DNA of 64,000 nt from Bacteroidota bacterium (GCA_030147525.1 JASBVF010000010.1:62001-126000), one strand, 5' to 3'. Counted from the stretch's first letter, positions 45,077 to 54,846 are shown. Notes: a model not told the origin generated them from the sequence alone. Numbers and translations: made by a program.

Positions 45077-47644
45077 ATGAAATTTTTCTACCCGCTGGTT
45101 TTACTCTTTTTATCAGTAACCGTTGTTTCATCCCAAAGTCTTGAATTTGGCCCCGTATCAGGCAACCCTCAACTAAAAAGTTTCGCTAAGCAAGAGGATC
45201 TGAAGAATGCTGCCACCGTCGAACGTATAACCGGCACGCAGCTTGACCCCCAGGGCCCCCGCACCGTTGGAGACTGCCCTCCGGAGTTTTTGGGTAACAT
45301 GGTGGAATCCGGACGGAAAATTGTCATCACGCTCGATACCTTCGGCTACGGCAAAGACCAGACAGCGCCGGTGCTTTCCATTCTTAATTCAAATGTCCTC
45401 CAATTTGGTACGGCTGACGTAACGGCCGGCACCATCAAACTCAATTACATCGCAATGACTGGGCTGACAGGGGCAGGTATTGACACGGTCCTCGTAGGGT
45501 TTTCACAACCGGCCGGCGACACCCTGCTGCGAGTTCCAGTTCATGTGAAACGTAGAGGAGAAACCATTATTGGCGAAACAAAAATCGTTGAACCTGAGAC
45601 AATTACGAAGTATTGTTTCAGTGATCTCGTCGATTTTCCCAACCCGGCAAGTTGCAGTGAATTCGTTTCCTGCCCTACTCCTTACGACGGGGCAGGCGCC
45701 CGTCTTTTTCACTTTACATCTTACGCCATCCCTGACACCTGTGTGGTGTATTATTCTAGCCGCTTCCCTGGTACGGATACGGTTTGTGTTAAAATCTGCG
45801 ACGATTGGGCTGTTTGTGATACGTTTAAAATTCCTTTTAAAATCCAGACTGATACGGTAAAAACATTGCCGTTTTTTGATGATTTCTCAACCTATTCCGG
45901 ACCATACCCTTCCCGCAAATTCTGGTTGGATAAAGATGTGTACGTCAACTCCTCCCTCGCCAAAAACCCTCCGTCCGTAGGTTTTGTCACCTTCGACGGG
46001 CTGGATCGCCGTGGCGATGTATATCCTACAGCTTCCGGTGTGGGGGACCGCTTGACTTCCAGGCCGATTGACCTGTCAGGGCTTGTTCCTTCCAGCAACG
46101 TCACGCTTCGTTACTTCGTGGCGCCGAAAGGCTATGGCCTTGAGCCGGAGAAGGATGACATTTTTACCCTTGAATTTCGGAATGCACAACGTCAGTGGGT
46201 ACCCATCGATACCATCGAAGGTATCGGTGATGTTTCAATTGACTCATTCCCTCCGTTTAAATTTTATGCGGTGGCCATTGCTGATCCGCAGTTTTTGCAT
46301 TCGGCATTTCAATTCCGGTTTACTGCCTACACTTCGCCGGGTGGCGAGGTGGACCTGTGGCATTTGGATTATGTTTATCTGGACAAACAATCCACGGTGA
46401 ATGATTTTTTCGGTGACTTGGCTTTTTCCAGTGCGACCAAATCAGTTTTGAAAAATTACACCGCCATTCCTCTCAATCACCTGAAAGCCAACCTCGACAA
46501 TGAAATAATGGATGTTTCGGATTCACTTTACGTGACTGTTTATAATCATTTTAACCAGGCCGTCGATTTCTCTTCTTCCAATATTTCTTTTCGTGAAACA
46601 ACGACCGCACAGCCGTTGGGCCAGAATTTTACCATCGCTGACGCTGCGGGAACTCTTACCGGGCCTAAGAATTTCAAAAGAATTGGCCGCTCGTCACTTC
46701 CTGCAGTCATCGGAGATTTGAAATCTTCCATCAATGCTATTCCCGACGGTGAAAAACGTATGCTTCAGACGACCTTCACCTTTGTTCCCAATGAAAGCCA
46801 GGACGATATTTTTAAAAGCAACGATACCGTCAGGATCAATAATGTTTTTTCAAATTACATGGCCCACGACGATGGGACTGCCGAGTGGCAGTTTTTCATC
46901 AAATCCGCTGCCGGGGGAGAGCAAATTGCCACGAAATACCATGCAAACGTGGATGACTCGCTCAAAGCCATCCAGCTCATGTTCCCGCATGTGAACGGCG
47001 ATGTTCAAAATCAGATTTTCAGCCTAAGGGTTTGGGTAGGTTCCCTCGATTCGGAGCCGATTTTTGAGCGGGAATTGCTCAAGCCATTTTACGCCAGCAA
47101 CGTACTCGACACCCTGCAAGGCTTTACGACATACGTACTCAACGATTTCAGTGGCAACGAAACGCCGGTTTTCATTCCGAAGGGTGATTTTTACATCGGT
47201 ATTCAGCAAGGGTCGTCTGCAGCGCTCGGTATTCCGATTGGTTATGATATTCAAAATAATTGTGACTGCAACTGGTCGAATATCTCCGGAGCCTGGCAAA
47301 AATTCCCGTCGGCCTTCCCGGGCTCGTTAATGATGCGGCCGGTGTTCGGCCAGATCAAGGCGACGAGCAGCGGCACGTCCAACCCTTTACCATCCGAGGA
47401 GATTGTAAAAATATTCCCGAATCCAACTTCCGGGCTGCTTAATTTTCAATTGAAAAAAGGGAGTTTTTCTGATTATAAAATTCTTGTATTTAATAGTGTA
47501 GGTCAAATTGTCGCCCGGCAGAACATGGAGCCATCCATAACGTTGCAAGGTTTGAACGACGGGATGTATTTCCTTCAGATTATAGAAGAAAAAACCGGAG
47601 CGATCTTCAGTCATCGCGTTTTGCTGAACGGCCGCAGGCCTTGA
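45077..47644 (+). CDS. Large secreted protein with type A T9SS sorting domain
   Basis: The 855-residue product is read from MKFFYPLVLLFLSVTVVSSQ at 45077, giving a good signal peptide. The body is beta-rich, with an Ig-like region (about 80-290), a laminin-G/MAM-like segment near 300-450 (LPFFDDFSTYSGPYPSRKFW; LRYFVAPKGYG; WHLDYVYLD) and a long C-terminal half. The end (VKIFPNPTSGLLNFQLK ... GMYFLQIIEEKTG) is a PNP-type sorting domain, so it is exported by the type IX system. No catalytic motif is apparent. It follows the PASTA gene on the same strand after 168 bases. Confidence 0.88.
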   Translation: MKFFYPLVLLFLSVTVVSSQSLEFGPVSGNPQLKSFAKQEDLKNAATVERITGTQLDPQGPRTVGDCPPEFLGNMVESGRKIVITLDTFGYGKDQTAPVLSILNSNVLQFGTADVTAGTIKLNYIAMTGLTGAGIDTVLVGFSQPAGDTLLRVPVHVKRRGETIIGETKIVEPETITKYCFSDLVDFPNPASCSEFVSCPTPYDGAGARLFHFTSYAIPDTCVVYYSSRFPGTDTVCVKICDDWAVCDTFKIPFKIQTDTVKTLPFFDDFSTYSGPYPSRKFWLDKDVYVNSSLAKNPPSVGFVTFDGLDRRGDVYPTASGVGDRLTSRPIDLSGLVPSSNVTLRYFVAPKGYGLEPEKDDIFTLEFRNAQRQWVPIDTIEGIGDVSIDSFPPFKFYAVAIADPQFLHSAFQFRFTAYTSPGGEVDLWHLDYVYLDKQSTVNDFFGDLAFSSATKSVLKNYTAIPLNHLKANLDNEIMDVSDSLYVTVYNHFNQAVDFSSSNISFRETTTAQPLGQNFTIADAAGTLTGPKNFKRIGRSSLPAVIGDLKSSINAIPDGEKRMLQTTFTFVPNESQDDIFKSNDTVRINNVFSNYMAHDDGTAEWQFFIKSAAGGEQIATKYHANVDDSLKAIQLMFPHVNGDVQNQIFSLRVWVGSLDSEPIFERELLKPFYASNVLDTLQGFTTYVLNDFSGNETPVFIPKGDFYIGIQQGSSAALGIPIGYDIQNNCDCNWSNISGAWQKFPSAFPGSLMMRPVFGQIKATSSGTSNPLPSEEIVKIFPNPTSGLLNFQLKKGSFSDYKILVFNSVGQIVARQNMEPSITLQGLNDGMYFLQIIEEKTGAIFSHRVLLNGRRP

Positions 47645-47687
47645 TTGCTTCATTTAACTTTTAATCAAAACAATAATAAAGTTATCA

Positions 47688-47990
47688 ATGGATATTACGA
47701 TTCAGGAACTAAAGGAAAAACTGGACAAGGGCGAAGAGTTCGTCCTGATCGATGTGCGGGAGCCGCACGAACACGAAGAATTTAATGTGGGGGGAAAGTT
47801 AATCCCCATCGGAACATTCATGAATGCTATCCCTGATCTCGAAGAACATCAGGATGAAGAAGTTGTGCTTTACTGCCGCTCCGGCAATCGCAGCGGAATG
47901 GCTGAGCACCTGCTGAGGGCAGCCGGTTTTAAAAATCCGAGAAACTTGAAGGGTGGAATGTTGGCCTGGCTCGACCAATACGGCAAATAA
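47688..47990 (+). CDS. Single-domain rhodanese-like protein
   Basis: The 100-residue protein is one rhodanese domain. It has DVREPHEHEEFNVGG, PIGTF and the active-site loop YCRSGNRSG, in which the Cys can carry a persulfide. It ends in GGMLAWLDQYGK, the usual C-terminal helix. There is no signal peptide, so it should act in the cytoplasm in sulfur transfer or redox chemistry. It lies 43 bases after the secreted-protein gene. Confidence 0.94.
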   Translation: MDITIQELKEKLDKGEEFVLIDVREPHEHEEFNVGGKLIPIGTFMNAIPDLEEHQDEEVVLYCRSGNRSGMAEHLLRAAGFKNPRNLKGGMLAWLDQYGK

Positions 47991-47997
47991 GAAACAG

Positions 47998-48092
47998 TAA
48001 ACAAAGGTTCAAAAGCGTTCAAATCCTACTGGATTCCGGTGGTTTTTCTCGGGAGTAGAATTAGATTTTGAACGGTTTTGAGCCTTTGTTTA
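47998..48092. terminator. Long imperfect inverted repeat between convergent genes
   Basis: The arms TAAACAAAGGTTCAAAAGCG and TTTTGAGCCTTTGTTTA, with a few mismatches and a short gap in between, can form a stem of roughly 30 bp enclosing about 25 bases. It lies between the convergent rhodanese and SPOR genes, where a shared terminator is expected, but lacks a classic GC stem plus T-run. Confidence 0.5.
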
Positions 48093-48117
48093 TTCCGATC
48101 GGGCCTGCCCGTCTGCG

Positions 48118-48702
48118 CTATCTTTCCTTCGTTTTGATGTAGCAAGTGATCCCGTCTGTTTTCAGTTTTTTGACCAAACGCTCGGCGTCAGCCATGTACT
48201 CGAAACGGTCAACCAAAACGACAGCATATTTTCCACGGTCAAATATTTCAATGGATGCGTTTGAGTAACCCATCTTTTTCAGCTTTGCAACCTGCTCATT
48301 GGCAAGGGCTTTCTGCGTAAAAGTACCACCAAAGACCATGAATTTTCCACCTGATGAAGTGGCGGAAGAGGAAGTGATCCGTTCAGTTTCTGTGGATTTT
48401 GGGGTGGGGATATTTGACTTCTCAGGTGCTGAAGTTGTCGAAGTTGCCGGGGTGGTAGTGGCTGGCTGTGAAGTCGTCTCCGTGTCGGTGGCGGTTTGGC
48501 CGGCTCCGGTAGAATCAACAGTGTCGTCGATTTCGTAGTCGTAAATTACATCGTCTTCCAATTCAACGGAATCCTGCACCGTTTCGATTTTATCGGTGCC
48601 TTCACCATCGTTAAAAAGATCCGTCATTTTGTAAACCAGGAAAATGATAGCCAAAATGCATGCTGCAACAATGGCGACGGTGATGTAGTCGAGCTTTGAC
48701 AT
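48118..48702 (-). CDS. SPOR-domain membrane protein
   Basis: The 194-residue protein has an N-terminal membrane helix (ITVAIVAACILAIIFLVYKM, about 7-26), a low-complexity linker rich in Asp/Glu and then Pro, Ser and Thr (30-115), and a SPOR domain at the C-terminus (FMVFGGTFTQKALANEQVAK to the end). SPOR domains bind denuded glycan strands at septa, so a division- or cell-wall-associated role is likely. Transcription is away from the helicase gene at 48880. Confidence 0.9.
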   Translation of the reverse strand: MSKLDYITVAIVAACILAIIFLVYKMTDLFNDGEGTDKIETVQDSVELEDDVIYDYEIDDTVDSTGAGQTATDTETTSQPATTTPATSTTSAPEKSNIPTPKSTETERITSSSATSSGGKFMVFGGTFTQKALANEQVAKLKKMGYSNASIEIFDRGKYAVVLVDRFEYMADAERLVKKLKTDGITCYIKTKER

Positions 48703-48879
48703 GGTATGAGAATTTAATGTTCTTCAGGGATTAACCTGATTTTCAATGATTTAAGTAAGATTGGATGAAAAATAAATTCTGGTAAAAATAGAATTAAATG
48801 TTGAAGTCGGCAAGTGCGGCGGGCTGCTTAACTTCGCAACTGGATCTTAGCGCACAAATGCCAGTTAATTATAAAAAAG

Positions 48880-51800
48880 ATGAACCTCAAAATTATTTCT
48901 GCCGGCGCCGGCTCCGGCAAAACCTACAGACTGACACAGGAAATGGTCGCTTTGCTCAAGTCCGGCACCGTCCGGGCAAGCGGCATCATCGCCACCACTT
49001 TTACCAAAAAAGCTGCTGCTGAACTGCAGGAACGGGTGAGGGTTCGCCTGCTGGAAGAAGGGCTTACCCAGCAAGCCAACGACTTGACCAACGCTCTTAT
49101 CGGAACGGTGCATGGATTAGGGGTGAAATTGCTGAAACGCTTTGCGTTCGAAGCCGGGGTTTCACCTGAAGTTGACATCATCGCTGATGAAGATCAGCAA
49201 ATTATGTTCAATCAATCCCTGTCGATGGTTTTGACAAACGAGAGGGTGGAAGAAATGGAGCAGCTTTCCAACAGGCTGGGCCTGAATAAGTCTGAATTTA
49301 ATAAAACAGATTGGCGCAGCGTGCTGAAACAGTTGACGGAGGTTGCCAGAGCCAATGATTTTTCCTTTGAAGTACTGGAGGAAAGCAAACTGAAGTCTTT
49401 TGAAACATTCCGGGCGTTTTTGGATGATGAAATTCAGCGCACGGCTGAAGTCTGGAATGACCAACTTGCCAACCAGCTCGACGAAGCCATTGCCTTGCTT
49501 GAAAACAGTGGGGATACGACCAAAATAACGGCAGGCGGCATTAAAACCCTTCGAGAGCTGAGGGGAGAACTTGAGTTTCGCAATGAGCTGTTTTGGCATC
49601 AGTGGGTAAAAATTTCGAAAATAAAAGTTGGAGCCAAAAGCAAGGAACACCTGGAATCACTTGCGGAATTTGCCAATTCTCATCTTGGGCATACAGGCTT
49701 TCAGGAAGATGTTAAATCCTTCATTTTCAATGTCTTCGAAATAGCTGGACTGGCAATCGAGGAGTACGACAATTACAAAAAAAGCCGGGGCCTCATCGAT
49801 TACACGGACATGGAAGTGCTCGTGAAACGGCTGCTGGACAATCCCGTGGTGCAGGAAGTGCTGGCCGAAGAACTTGATTTGCTCATGGTAGATGAGTTTC
49901 AGGATACCAACCCGATTCAGTTGGAGATTTTTCTGAAACTCTCCCGTTTTGCTAAAAATTCAGTGTGGGTTGGTGATCCTAAACAGAGCATCTACGGGTT
50001 TCGGGGGGCAGAACCGGGACTGATGGAAGCGATCATTCGGAGTCAGGGTGGTTTGAAGAAGGAAAATATTTTGGAACATTCCTGGCGCTCACGGGAAGAT
50101 ATCGTTTTTGCTACCAATGCTATTTTTACAAAAGCATTTTCTCAAATGCCTGTGGAACAGGTAGCACTTGAGCCGAAAAGGAGAAAGTTGGCCGGCCCTG
50201 GCACTGCTAACAAGGAAAATGAACCGAAGGGTATGACCGATGCGCTGATTCACTGGCATTTCAAATATGATGGAGAAGGCCGCATGCCGGGCAGGGAATG
50301 GCTGAACCAATGCCTTGCCGAAACGCTTCGCATAAATCTTGAACGTGGCATGTTGATTTTACCCAAAGGCGAAAAAGGCTACCGCAACGCACGGCCGGGA
50401 GATGTGGCAATCCTCTGCCGCTCCAATGGTGAATGCCAGAAAGTTGCAGAAGCTTTGCATCGGGCCGGGCTTCGGGCTGCTATTTCACGGGCCGGATTGA
50501 TGAGCACGGCGGAAGCAAAGCTGATTCTGGCCTGCCTGAAGTTTATTTTAAATAAATACGATTCACTTTCCATCGCAGAAATACTGCTGCTGGCAGCACG
50601 CCTTGATATCGAAGAGATCATAGAAAGCAGGCTGGAATACCTGGAGAAACAGGAAAATGAACGGCAGGATTTCAAATGGGGTGAGCAAAATGAATTTATC
50701 CGGCAATTGAATGCGCTGCGGCCGGAAGTTGCCGAATTGTCCGGTTCTGAAATACTGACCCTGCTACTCGAAGAGCTTGATCTGCGCAGGATCATCATTG
50801 CCTGGGGCAATGTCGAACAGCGCCTTTCCAATGTGGATGTGCTCTGCAACCTTGCCCAAAAGTACGAGGATGCCTGCAACCGTCTGCACAGCGCCGCTTC
50901 ACTGGGTGGGTTTTTGTTGTGGTTAAATGATCTCGAGAGCAATGACGGAGACCTTCAGGGTTCCGGGGAAAACCCGGAAGCTGTTAATGTGATAACCTAC
51001 CACCGAAGCAAAGGCCTGGAGTATCCGGTCACCATTTGCCACAGTCTTGAAAATACATTGCGGGAGGATGTCTGGGGCATTTCACTCGTTTCAGAATCCA
51101 ATGAAATTGACCTTAAAAATTTATTGGGCAACCGTTGGCTGCGTTTTTGGGTAAATCCGTATGCTGATCAATTCCGAAACACTTTACTTGATGAACGCAT
51201 CAGCGCCTCGCCAGTGAAGGAACTTAAGCGAAAAGAAGCACTGGAAGAAGAGGCAAGGCTGCTCTATGTCGGAATTACACGGGCGAGAGATTATCTCGTA
51301 CTTCCCAGTCGGGATAAAAAGCCCACGATTTGGCTCAATCGGGTCTTTCATCAGGGAAAAGAAGATGTGCCGGCGCTGGATGCCAACAGTAGAGAGAGTT
51401 TTTTTGAATGGGGCGGCGAATTACTCGATATTCAGACGGAAGTGTCATATTTCCCCAATGACTTTCCCCACGGTGAATTGCCAGGCGAGCAGGTCTGGTT
51501 TTTGAAAAAAAGAAATGGAAGAGCAGCGCATCCGTTACTCGCCGCCGATTTGTCCAATGAAAATGACAACATCCGTTTTATACTTCAAACCGTTGGTGAG
51601 CTGAGCTATGCGGCTCCTCTGAGGTTGCCCGAAGTGCCTGAAAGGCAATTGGTTGGAAAAGTGATGCGTTCAGTTCTGATTGCCGGCTGCTCGCTTTCAG
51701 GAGATGAAAACAGGCAGGACCTTGCCAGTGGGTTGCTCCAACGTTACGAGGTGGGGGACTTCGTGGAGGAGGATGAACTTATCAAACAAAGCGAAGCATT

Positions 51801-52125
51801 CAATCATTGGCTCTCCGGTGATTTCAAGTATGCAAAAATTTATTGCAACTACCCAGTCAGGCAGCACCTCGGGGGAAAGTTATTTGAGAACAAGATTGAC
51901 ATGCTACTGGAAACTGACAACGGTCTGGCGTTAATCATCCATTTAACTTTTACCGGAGACACAAAAGCCCGCCAGAAAAAACTGCGGGACATGGCGCCGC
52001 TTCTTTGGCATTTTAAGCAGGCCCTGCGTGAAAACACAGGAAAGGCGGAGATAAAGCTGCTCGTCAACTTTGTGCTTTACGGGGCAGTTTTTGAAGTTGA
52101 GGTCCTGCGTGAAACCAATCAGTAA
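48880..52125 (+). CDS. UvrD/AddA-like superfamily 1 helicase with decayed nuclease motif
   Basis: The 1081-residue protein is an SF1A helicase of the AddA/RecB kind. It shows the Q/Walker A region SAGAGSGKTYRL (7-18), motif Ia TTFTKKAA, Walker B LLMVDEFQDTNPIQ (about 331-344), motif III WVGDPKQSIYGFRG, motif V/VI NVITYHRSKGLEYPVTICHS and LLYVGITRARDYLVLP. The C-terminal nuclease core seems inactive: ENKIDMLLETDNGLALIIHL keeps one Asp, but the following D-x-K position reads HLTF. No AddB-type partner is adjacent. It may act in double-strand-break repair with a distant partner or as a helicase only. Confidence 0.88.
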   Translation: MNLKIISAGAGSGKTYRLTQEMVALLKSGTVRASGIIATTFTKKAAAELQERVRVRLLEEGLTQQANDLTNALIGTVHGLGVKLLKRFAFEAGVSPEVDIIADEDQQIMFNQSLSMVLTNERVEEMEQLSNRLGLNKSEFNKTDWRSVLKQLTEVARANDFSFEVLEESKLKSFETFRAFLDDEIQRTAEVWNDQLANQLDEAIALLENSGDTTKITAGGIKTLRELRGELEFRNELFWHQWVKISKIKVGAKSKEHLESLAEFANSHLGHTGFQEDVKSFIFNVFEIAGLAIEEYDNYKKSRGLIDYTDMEVLVKRLLDNPVVQEVLAEELDLLMVDEFQDTNPIQLEIFLKLSRFAKNSVWVGDPKQSIYGFRGAEPGLMEAIIRSQGGLKKENILEHSWRSREDIVFATNAIFTKAFSQMPVEQVALEPKRRKLAGPGTANKENEPKGMTDALIHWHFKYDGEGRMPGREWLNQCLAETLRINLERGMLILPKGEKGYRNARPGDVAILCRSNGECQKVAEALHRAGLRAAISRAGLMSTAEAKLILACLKFILNKYDSLSIAEILLLAARLDIEEIIESRLEYLEKQENERQDFKWGEQNEFIRQLNALRPEVAELSGSEILTLLLEELDLRRIIIAWGNVEQRLSNVDVLCNLAQKYEDACNRLHSAASLGGFLLWLNDLESNDGDLQGSGENPEAVNVITYHRSKGLEYPVTICHSLENTLREDVWGISLVSESNEIDLKNLLGNRWLRFWVNPYADQFRNTLLDERISASPVKELKRKEALEEEARLLYVGITRARDYLVLPSRDKKPTIWLNRVFHQGKEDVPALDANSRESFFEWGGELLDIQTEVSYFPNDFPHGELPGEQVWFLKKRNGRAAHPLLAADLSNENDNIRFILQTVGELSYAAPLRLPEVPERQLVGKVMRSVLIAGCSLSGDENRQDLASGLLQRYEVGDFVEEDELIKQSEAFNHWLSGDFKYAKIYCNYPVRQHLGGKLFENKIDMLLETDNGLALIIHLTFTGDTKARQKKLRDMAPLLWHFKQALRENTGKAEIKLLVNFVLYGAVFEVEVLRETNQ

Positions 52126-52140
52126 TTGAAGGGTGGAAAT

Positions 52141-52176
52141 AAAAAAGGGCAATCCAATCGTGGAATGCCCTTTTTT
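52141..52176. terminator. Bidirectional terminator
   Basis: The stem AAAAAAGGGCA/TGCCCTTTTTT, extended by TCC/GGA with one bulge on each side, has a short loop and T-runs in both directions. It separates the convergent helicase and secreted-protein genes. Confidence 0.92.
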
Positions 52177-52195
52177 CGTGGTATCTGAATCGAGA

Positions 52196-52870
52196 TTAAT
52201 CGTTGATTTTAGCTTCAGCGTTTCTCAACTCGCCATTGTCACCGTTAGTGAAAATAGCTCTGCTTCCGCTATTCATTCTGTTTTGCTTAGCAAAAATAGA
52301 GCGCTCGTTACCATTTGCGCTTGTTTCAAAGTTGCCGGCATAGGCATAAGTCTGCATGCCGTTAGAGGTACCAAAGTCAATAATTCCAAGATCGTTACCA
52401 GGATTAGAACCGTAAGAGTTCGGCGTAGCGAATGGGTCATTGACATTGTCAATCAGGTAAATTTCACTGTTCATGTCAGAAGTCGTGAACGTGAAAAGCA
52501 GGGTTTGTTCATTTGGATACAGCATAATTTTAGGTTCATCAGTTACAAAGCCAAAAGATATGTAAGATTTATCAGGAGCTTCCATTGGGCTGTTAACTCG
52601 AGCGTTTTCAACCCATGTTCCGCCATGATTGCGCATATTAGCGTAGGAAAAACCAGCTGGTACGACAAGCGTAATCTGTCCGGAGCCAGTGCTTGTTCTC
52701 GTACTTGGGCTGATAAATTCACCAGGCATTACGAATACCCCCCAGGTCTGGTTGTCAGACAACAGCTCAAGTTTAAAATTCAGGGCTTTGATTGCATTGT
52801 CAGGCTGAGAAAAAAGAACTGTGGAAGCGAGGATGCAAAAACCGAGAGTGATAAGCCGGAAAGTGTTCAT
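52196..52870 (-). CDS. Secreted protein of unknown function, possible cohesin-like fold
   Basis: The 224-residue product starts MNTFRLITLGFCILASTVLF at 52870 and has a signal peptide. It is beta-rich: residues about 25-140 (VVPAGFSYANM, SYISFGFVTDEP, TLLFTFTTSD) have the alternating pattern seen in cohesin-like domains of other Saprospiria secreted proteins, which is a tentative comparison. There is no T9SS sorting domain. The tail is polar and rich in Asn and Arg. Confidence 0.7.
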   Translation of the reverse strand: MNTFRLITLGFCILASTVLFSQPDNAIKALNFKLELLSDNQTWGVFVMPGEFISPSTRTSTGSGQITLVVPAGFSYANMRNHGGTWVENARVNSPMEAPDKSYISFGFVTDEPKIMLYPNEQTLLFTFTTSDMNSEIYLIDNVNDPFATPNSYGSNPGNDLGIIDFGTSNGMQTYAYAGNFETSANGNERSIFAKQNRMNSGSRAIFTNGDNGELRNAEAKIND

Positions 52871-53068
52871 AATTTCTGTGTTAAAAAGTGTGTGTGACCA
52901 GTTCAATTCGTTTGATGATACAAAGATGGGGTTTGCAGGAGGCTGGCTCAGGTCTGAAATTCGAATAACTGTGACGTTTAAAAGAGTAGGATAAATCTGG
53001 AGATGACCTTAAATCTTGAGAGTTAATCTTGCTTTTTTGTGACATTTAAATGTTGGATGTTTTTTAAA

Positions 53069-54229
53069 TTATTCTTGAAAAATCATTCCGGCAGCCTCTT
53101 CGCCGGCTAAACTTCCAAGCGCAACACCCATCCCCCCAAGTCTTACGGCTATGCCTATTCTTGGAGATCGCATTTCAATCAGTGGTCTTTTTGTCTTGCC
53201 TAAGCCCATTATTCCGCTCCACCATGACTCAACTTCCACTTTCCTGTCAGGCAAAATGACTTCTTTCAATAATTTTAGCAAAGCATTTTGAATCAGATCA
53301 GTCGTGCCGAATTCTGCCGTGTTTTCAGCCTGGAGGTCGAGATTTCTACTCCCTCCCAACAGTATCCGGCTTTTGGATGGAGGACAGGCAACATCAACAT
53401 TTCGGAAGTAAACGAATCCTTTATCGTAGTGAAACGATCCTTTGAAAGGCAGTTTGTCAATAGGTTTAGTGATGAGCACTTGATTTCTTGCCGGCCAAAG
53501 CTCAATGTCTGGAAAAAAATGGCGGGCAAACCCGTTGGTAGCAACCAAAACCTTTCTGGCCGAAAACCTCCAGCCATTCCCTGCGACGATGTCAACCTGG
53601 TTTTCATTTTCATTTAAAAATTCAATGTCAAGTCCGTTGATGAGCTGAATACCCTGCTCAATGGCCAGGTGAATCAGCTTTTTCATCATCTCACCAGTAT
53701 TTAACTGGCCTTCGAGTTGATTGAAAATTAGTTGGGAAGTATTTCGAAAACCAAACTCAGCATTTTTATTACTTACTACTGTGTATACATTTTGATGACC
53801 GGTAATACCGGAAAGAATCTGGTTAAATTCGGGTAGGTGCTGAAGGCATTTTTCAAACTGTTCTTTCTCATTTTTTTTAAAAATTTCATAACCACCGAAA
53901 GGTTGGTACTGAATTGACTCGTCGCCCAACATGGCTCTTAACTTTTGCAACCCATGCCAGCGTTTTTCCACCAGTGAAAAAACAGCGTCTTTACTACTGG
54001 TTTTCAGGTCATCCAAAATTTCGGTCATGCTACCGAAACATGCGAAACCTGCATTTTTGGTACTGGCGCCGAAGGGTAGGGGCCCCCTTTCAATAACCAT
54101 TACCTTCAGGGACGAATCCATTTTTTTTAAAGCAAACGCTGCGTTGAGTCCTACGATGCCACTTCCGATGATGACGATATCAGCAGTGCGAAAGAACGAT
54201 TGTTGTTCCCAGAAACTAAGTGTATTCAT
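53069..54229 (-). CDS. FAD-dependent amine/amino-acid oxidoreductase (DAO family)
   Basis: The 386-residue protein has the FAD-binding dinucleotide fold IVIIGSGIVGLNAAFALKKM (about 18-37), the VIERGPLPFGASTKNAGFAC segment typical of DadA/glycine-oxidase relatives, and the C-terminal GMGVALGSLAGEEAA FAD-contact region. Such enzymes oxidise amino acids, sarcosine or related amines. The substrate is not evident. A C-run lies about 70 bases upstream of its start (54300-54309). Confidence 0.88.
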   Translation of the reverse strand: MNTLSFWEQQSFFRTADIVIIGSGIVGLNAAFALKKMDSSLKVMVIERGPLPFGASTKNAGFACFGSMTEILDDLKTSSKDAVFSLVEKRWHGLQKLRAMLGDESIQYQPFGGYEIFKKNEKEQFEKCLQHLPEFNQILSGITGHQNVYTVVSNKNAEFGFRNTSQLIFNQLEGQLNTGEMMKKLIHLAIEQGIQLINGLDIEFLNENENQVDIVAGNGWRFSARKVLVATNGFARHFFPDIELWPARNQVLITKPIDKLPFKGSFHYDKGFVYFRNVDVACPPSKSRILLGGSRNLDLQAENTAEFGTTDLIQNALLKLLKEVILPDRKVEVESWWSGIMGLGKTKRPLIEMRSPRIGIAVRLGGMGVALGSLAGEEAAGMIFQE

Positions 54230-54299
54230 GATTGTCAGGATATTTTACCGAAAGAAGGTACCGGAAATGTTGTTATGCTTCTGACCGTGAGCACATCAT

Positions 54300-54309
54300 C
54301 CCCCCCCCC
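54300..54309. repeat. Poly-C tract in divergent promoter region
   Basis: A run of about ten C residues stands in the 176-base gap between the divergent FAD-oxidoreductase and DUF4293 genes. Such homopolymers are prone to length change. It is about 60 bases upstream of the DUF4293 -7 element. Confidence 0.85.
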
Positions 54310-54368
54310 TGCTAATGCTATTCCGTAAGTAGTTAATTTATTAGGGGCTGGCAAAAGGCTTACCTTTT

Positions 54369-54376
54369 TATCTTTG
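54369..54376 (+). promoter_or_regulatory. Probable -7 element of the DUF4293 gene
   Basis: TATCTTTG matches TAnnTTTG exactly, 30 bases upstream of the ATG at 54406. I do not see a matching TTG at the expected -33 position. Confidence 0.5.
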
Positions 54377-54405
54377 CAAAGCTCATAACTCAAAAAAATA
54401 ATAAC

Positions 54406-54846
54406 ATGATTCAAAGAATTCAGTCTGTCTTTTTGCTTTTAGCTTCGGCGAGCGGTTTTGGAGTTTTGGGAACTTCGTTTGCCACAACACCTGAAACCGT
54501 CCAGTCTTCCACCTTATTTTCTGATGCGGCTTATTCAGTCAGTGACAATATCGGGTTACTGATACTTTTTGCCTTAGCCGGAGCGCTTGCACTTGCGGGA
54601 ATCTTTCTTTTTAAAAACCGCCAGGTTCAGATGAAAATAGGAAGGTTTGCGATTATAGCCAATATTCTTGGATTTGTACTTGCCGTCATTTTGTTCTGGC
54701 AGGATATCGCCAACCTTGAGACAGTGAACATCAATGACGGCTTGGGGGCTTATTTGCCAATTTCATTTTTGGTGTTTGCAATATTAGCCCTTCGTTTCAT
54801 CAAAAAGGATGATACACTCGTAAAATCTATGGACCGGCTCAGGTAA
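54406..54846 (+). CDS. DUF4293 four-helix membrane protein
   Basis: The 146-residue protein begins MIQRIQSVFLLLASASGF, the diagnostic opening of DUF4293, a Bacteroidota-specific family. It has four membrane segments (about 5-25, 48-68, 78-100 and 123-140) and a KNRQVQMKIGR loop between the second and third. The family has no known function; its partners in other genomes vary. A terminator follows directly. Confidence 0.9.
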   Translation: MIQRIQSVFLLLASASGFGVLGTSFATTPETVQSSTLFSDAAYSVSDNIGLLILFALAGALALAGIFLFKNRQVQMKIGRFAIIANILGFVLAVILFWQDIANLETVNINDGLGAYLPISFLVFAILALRFIKKDDTLVKSMDRLR

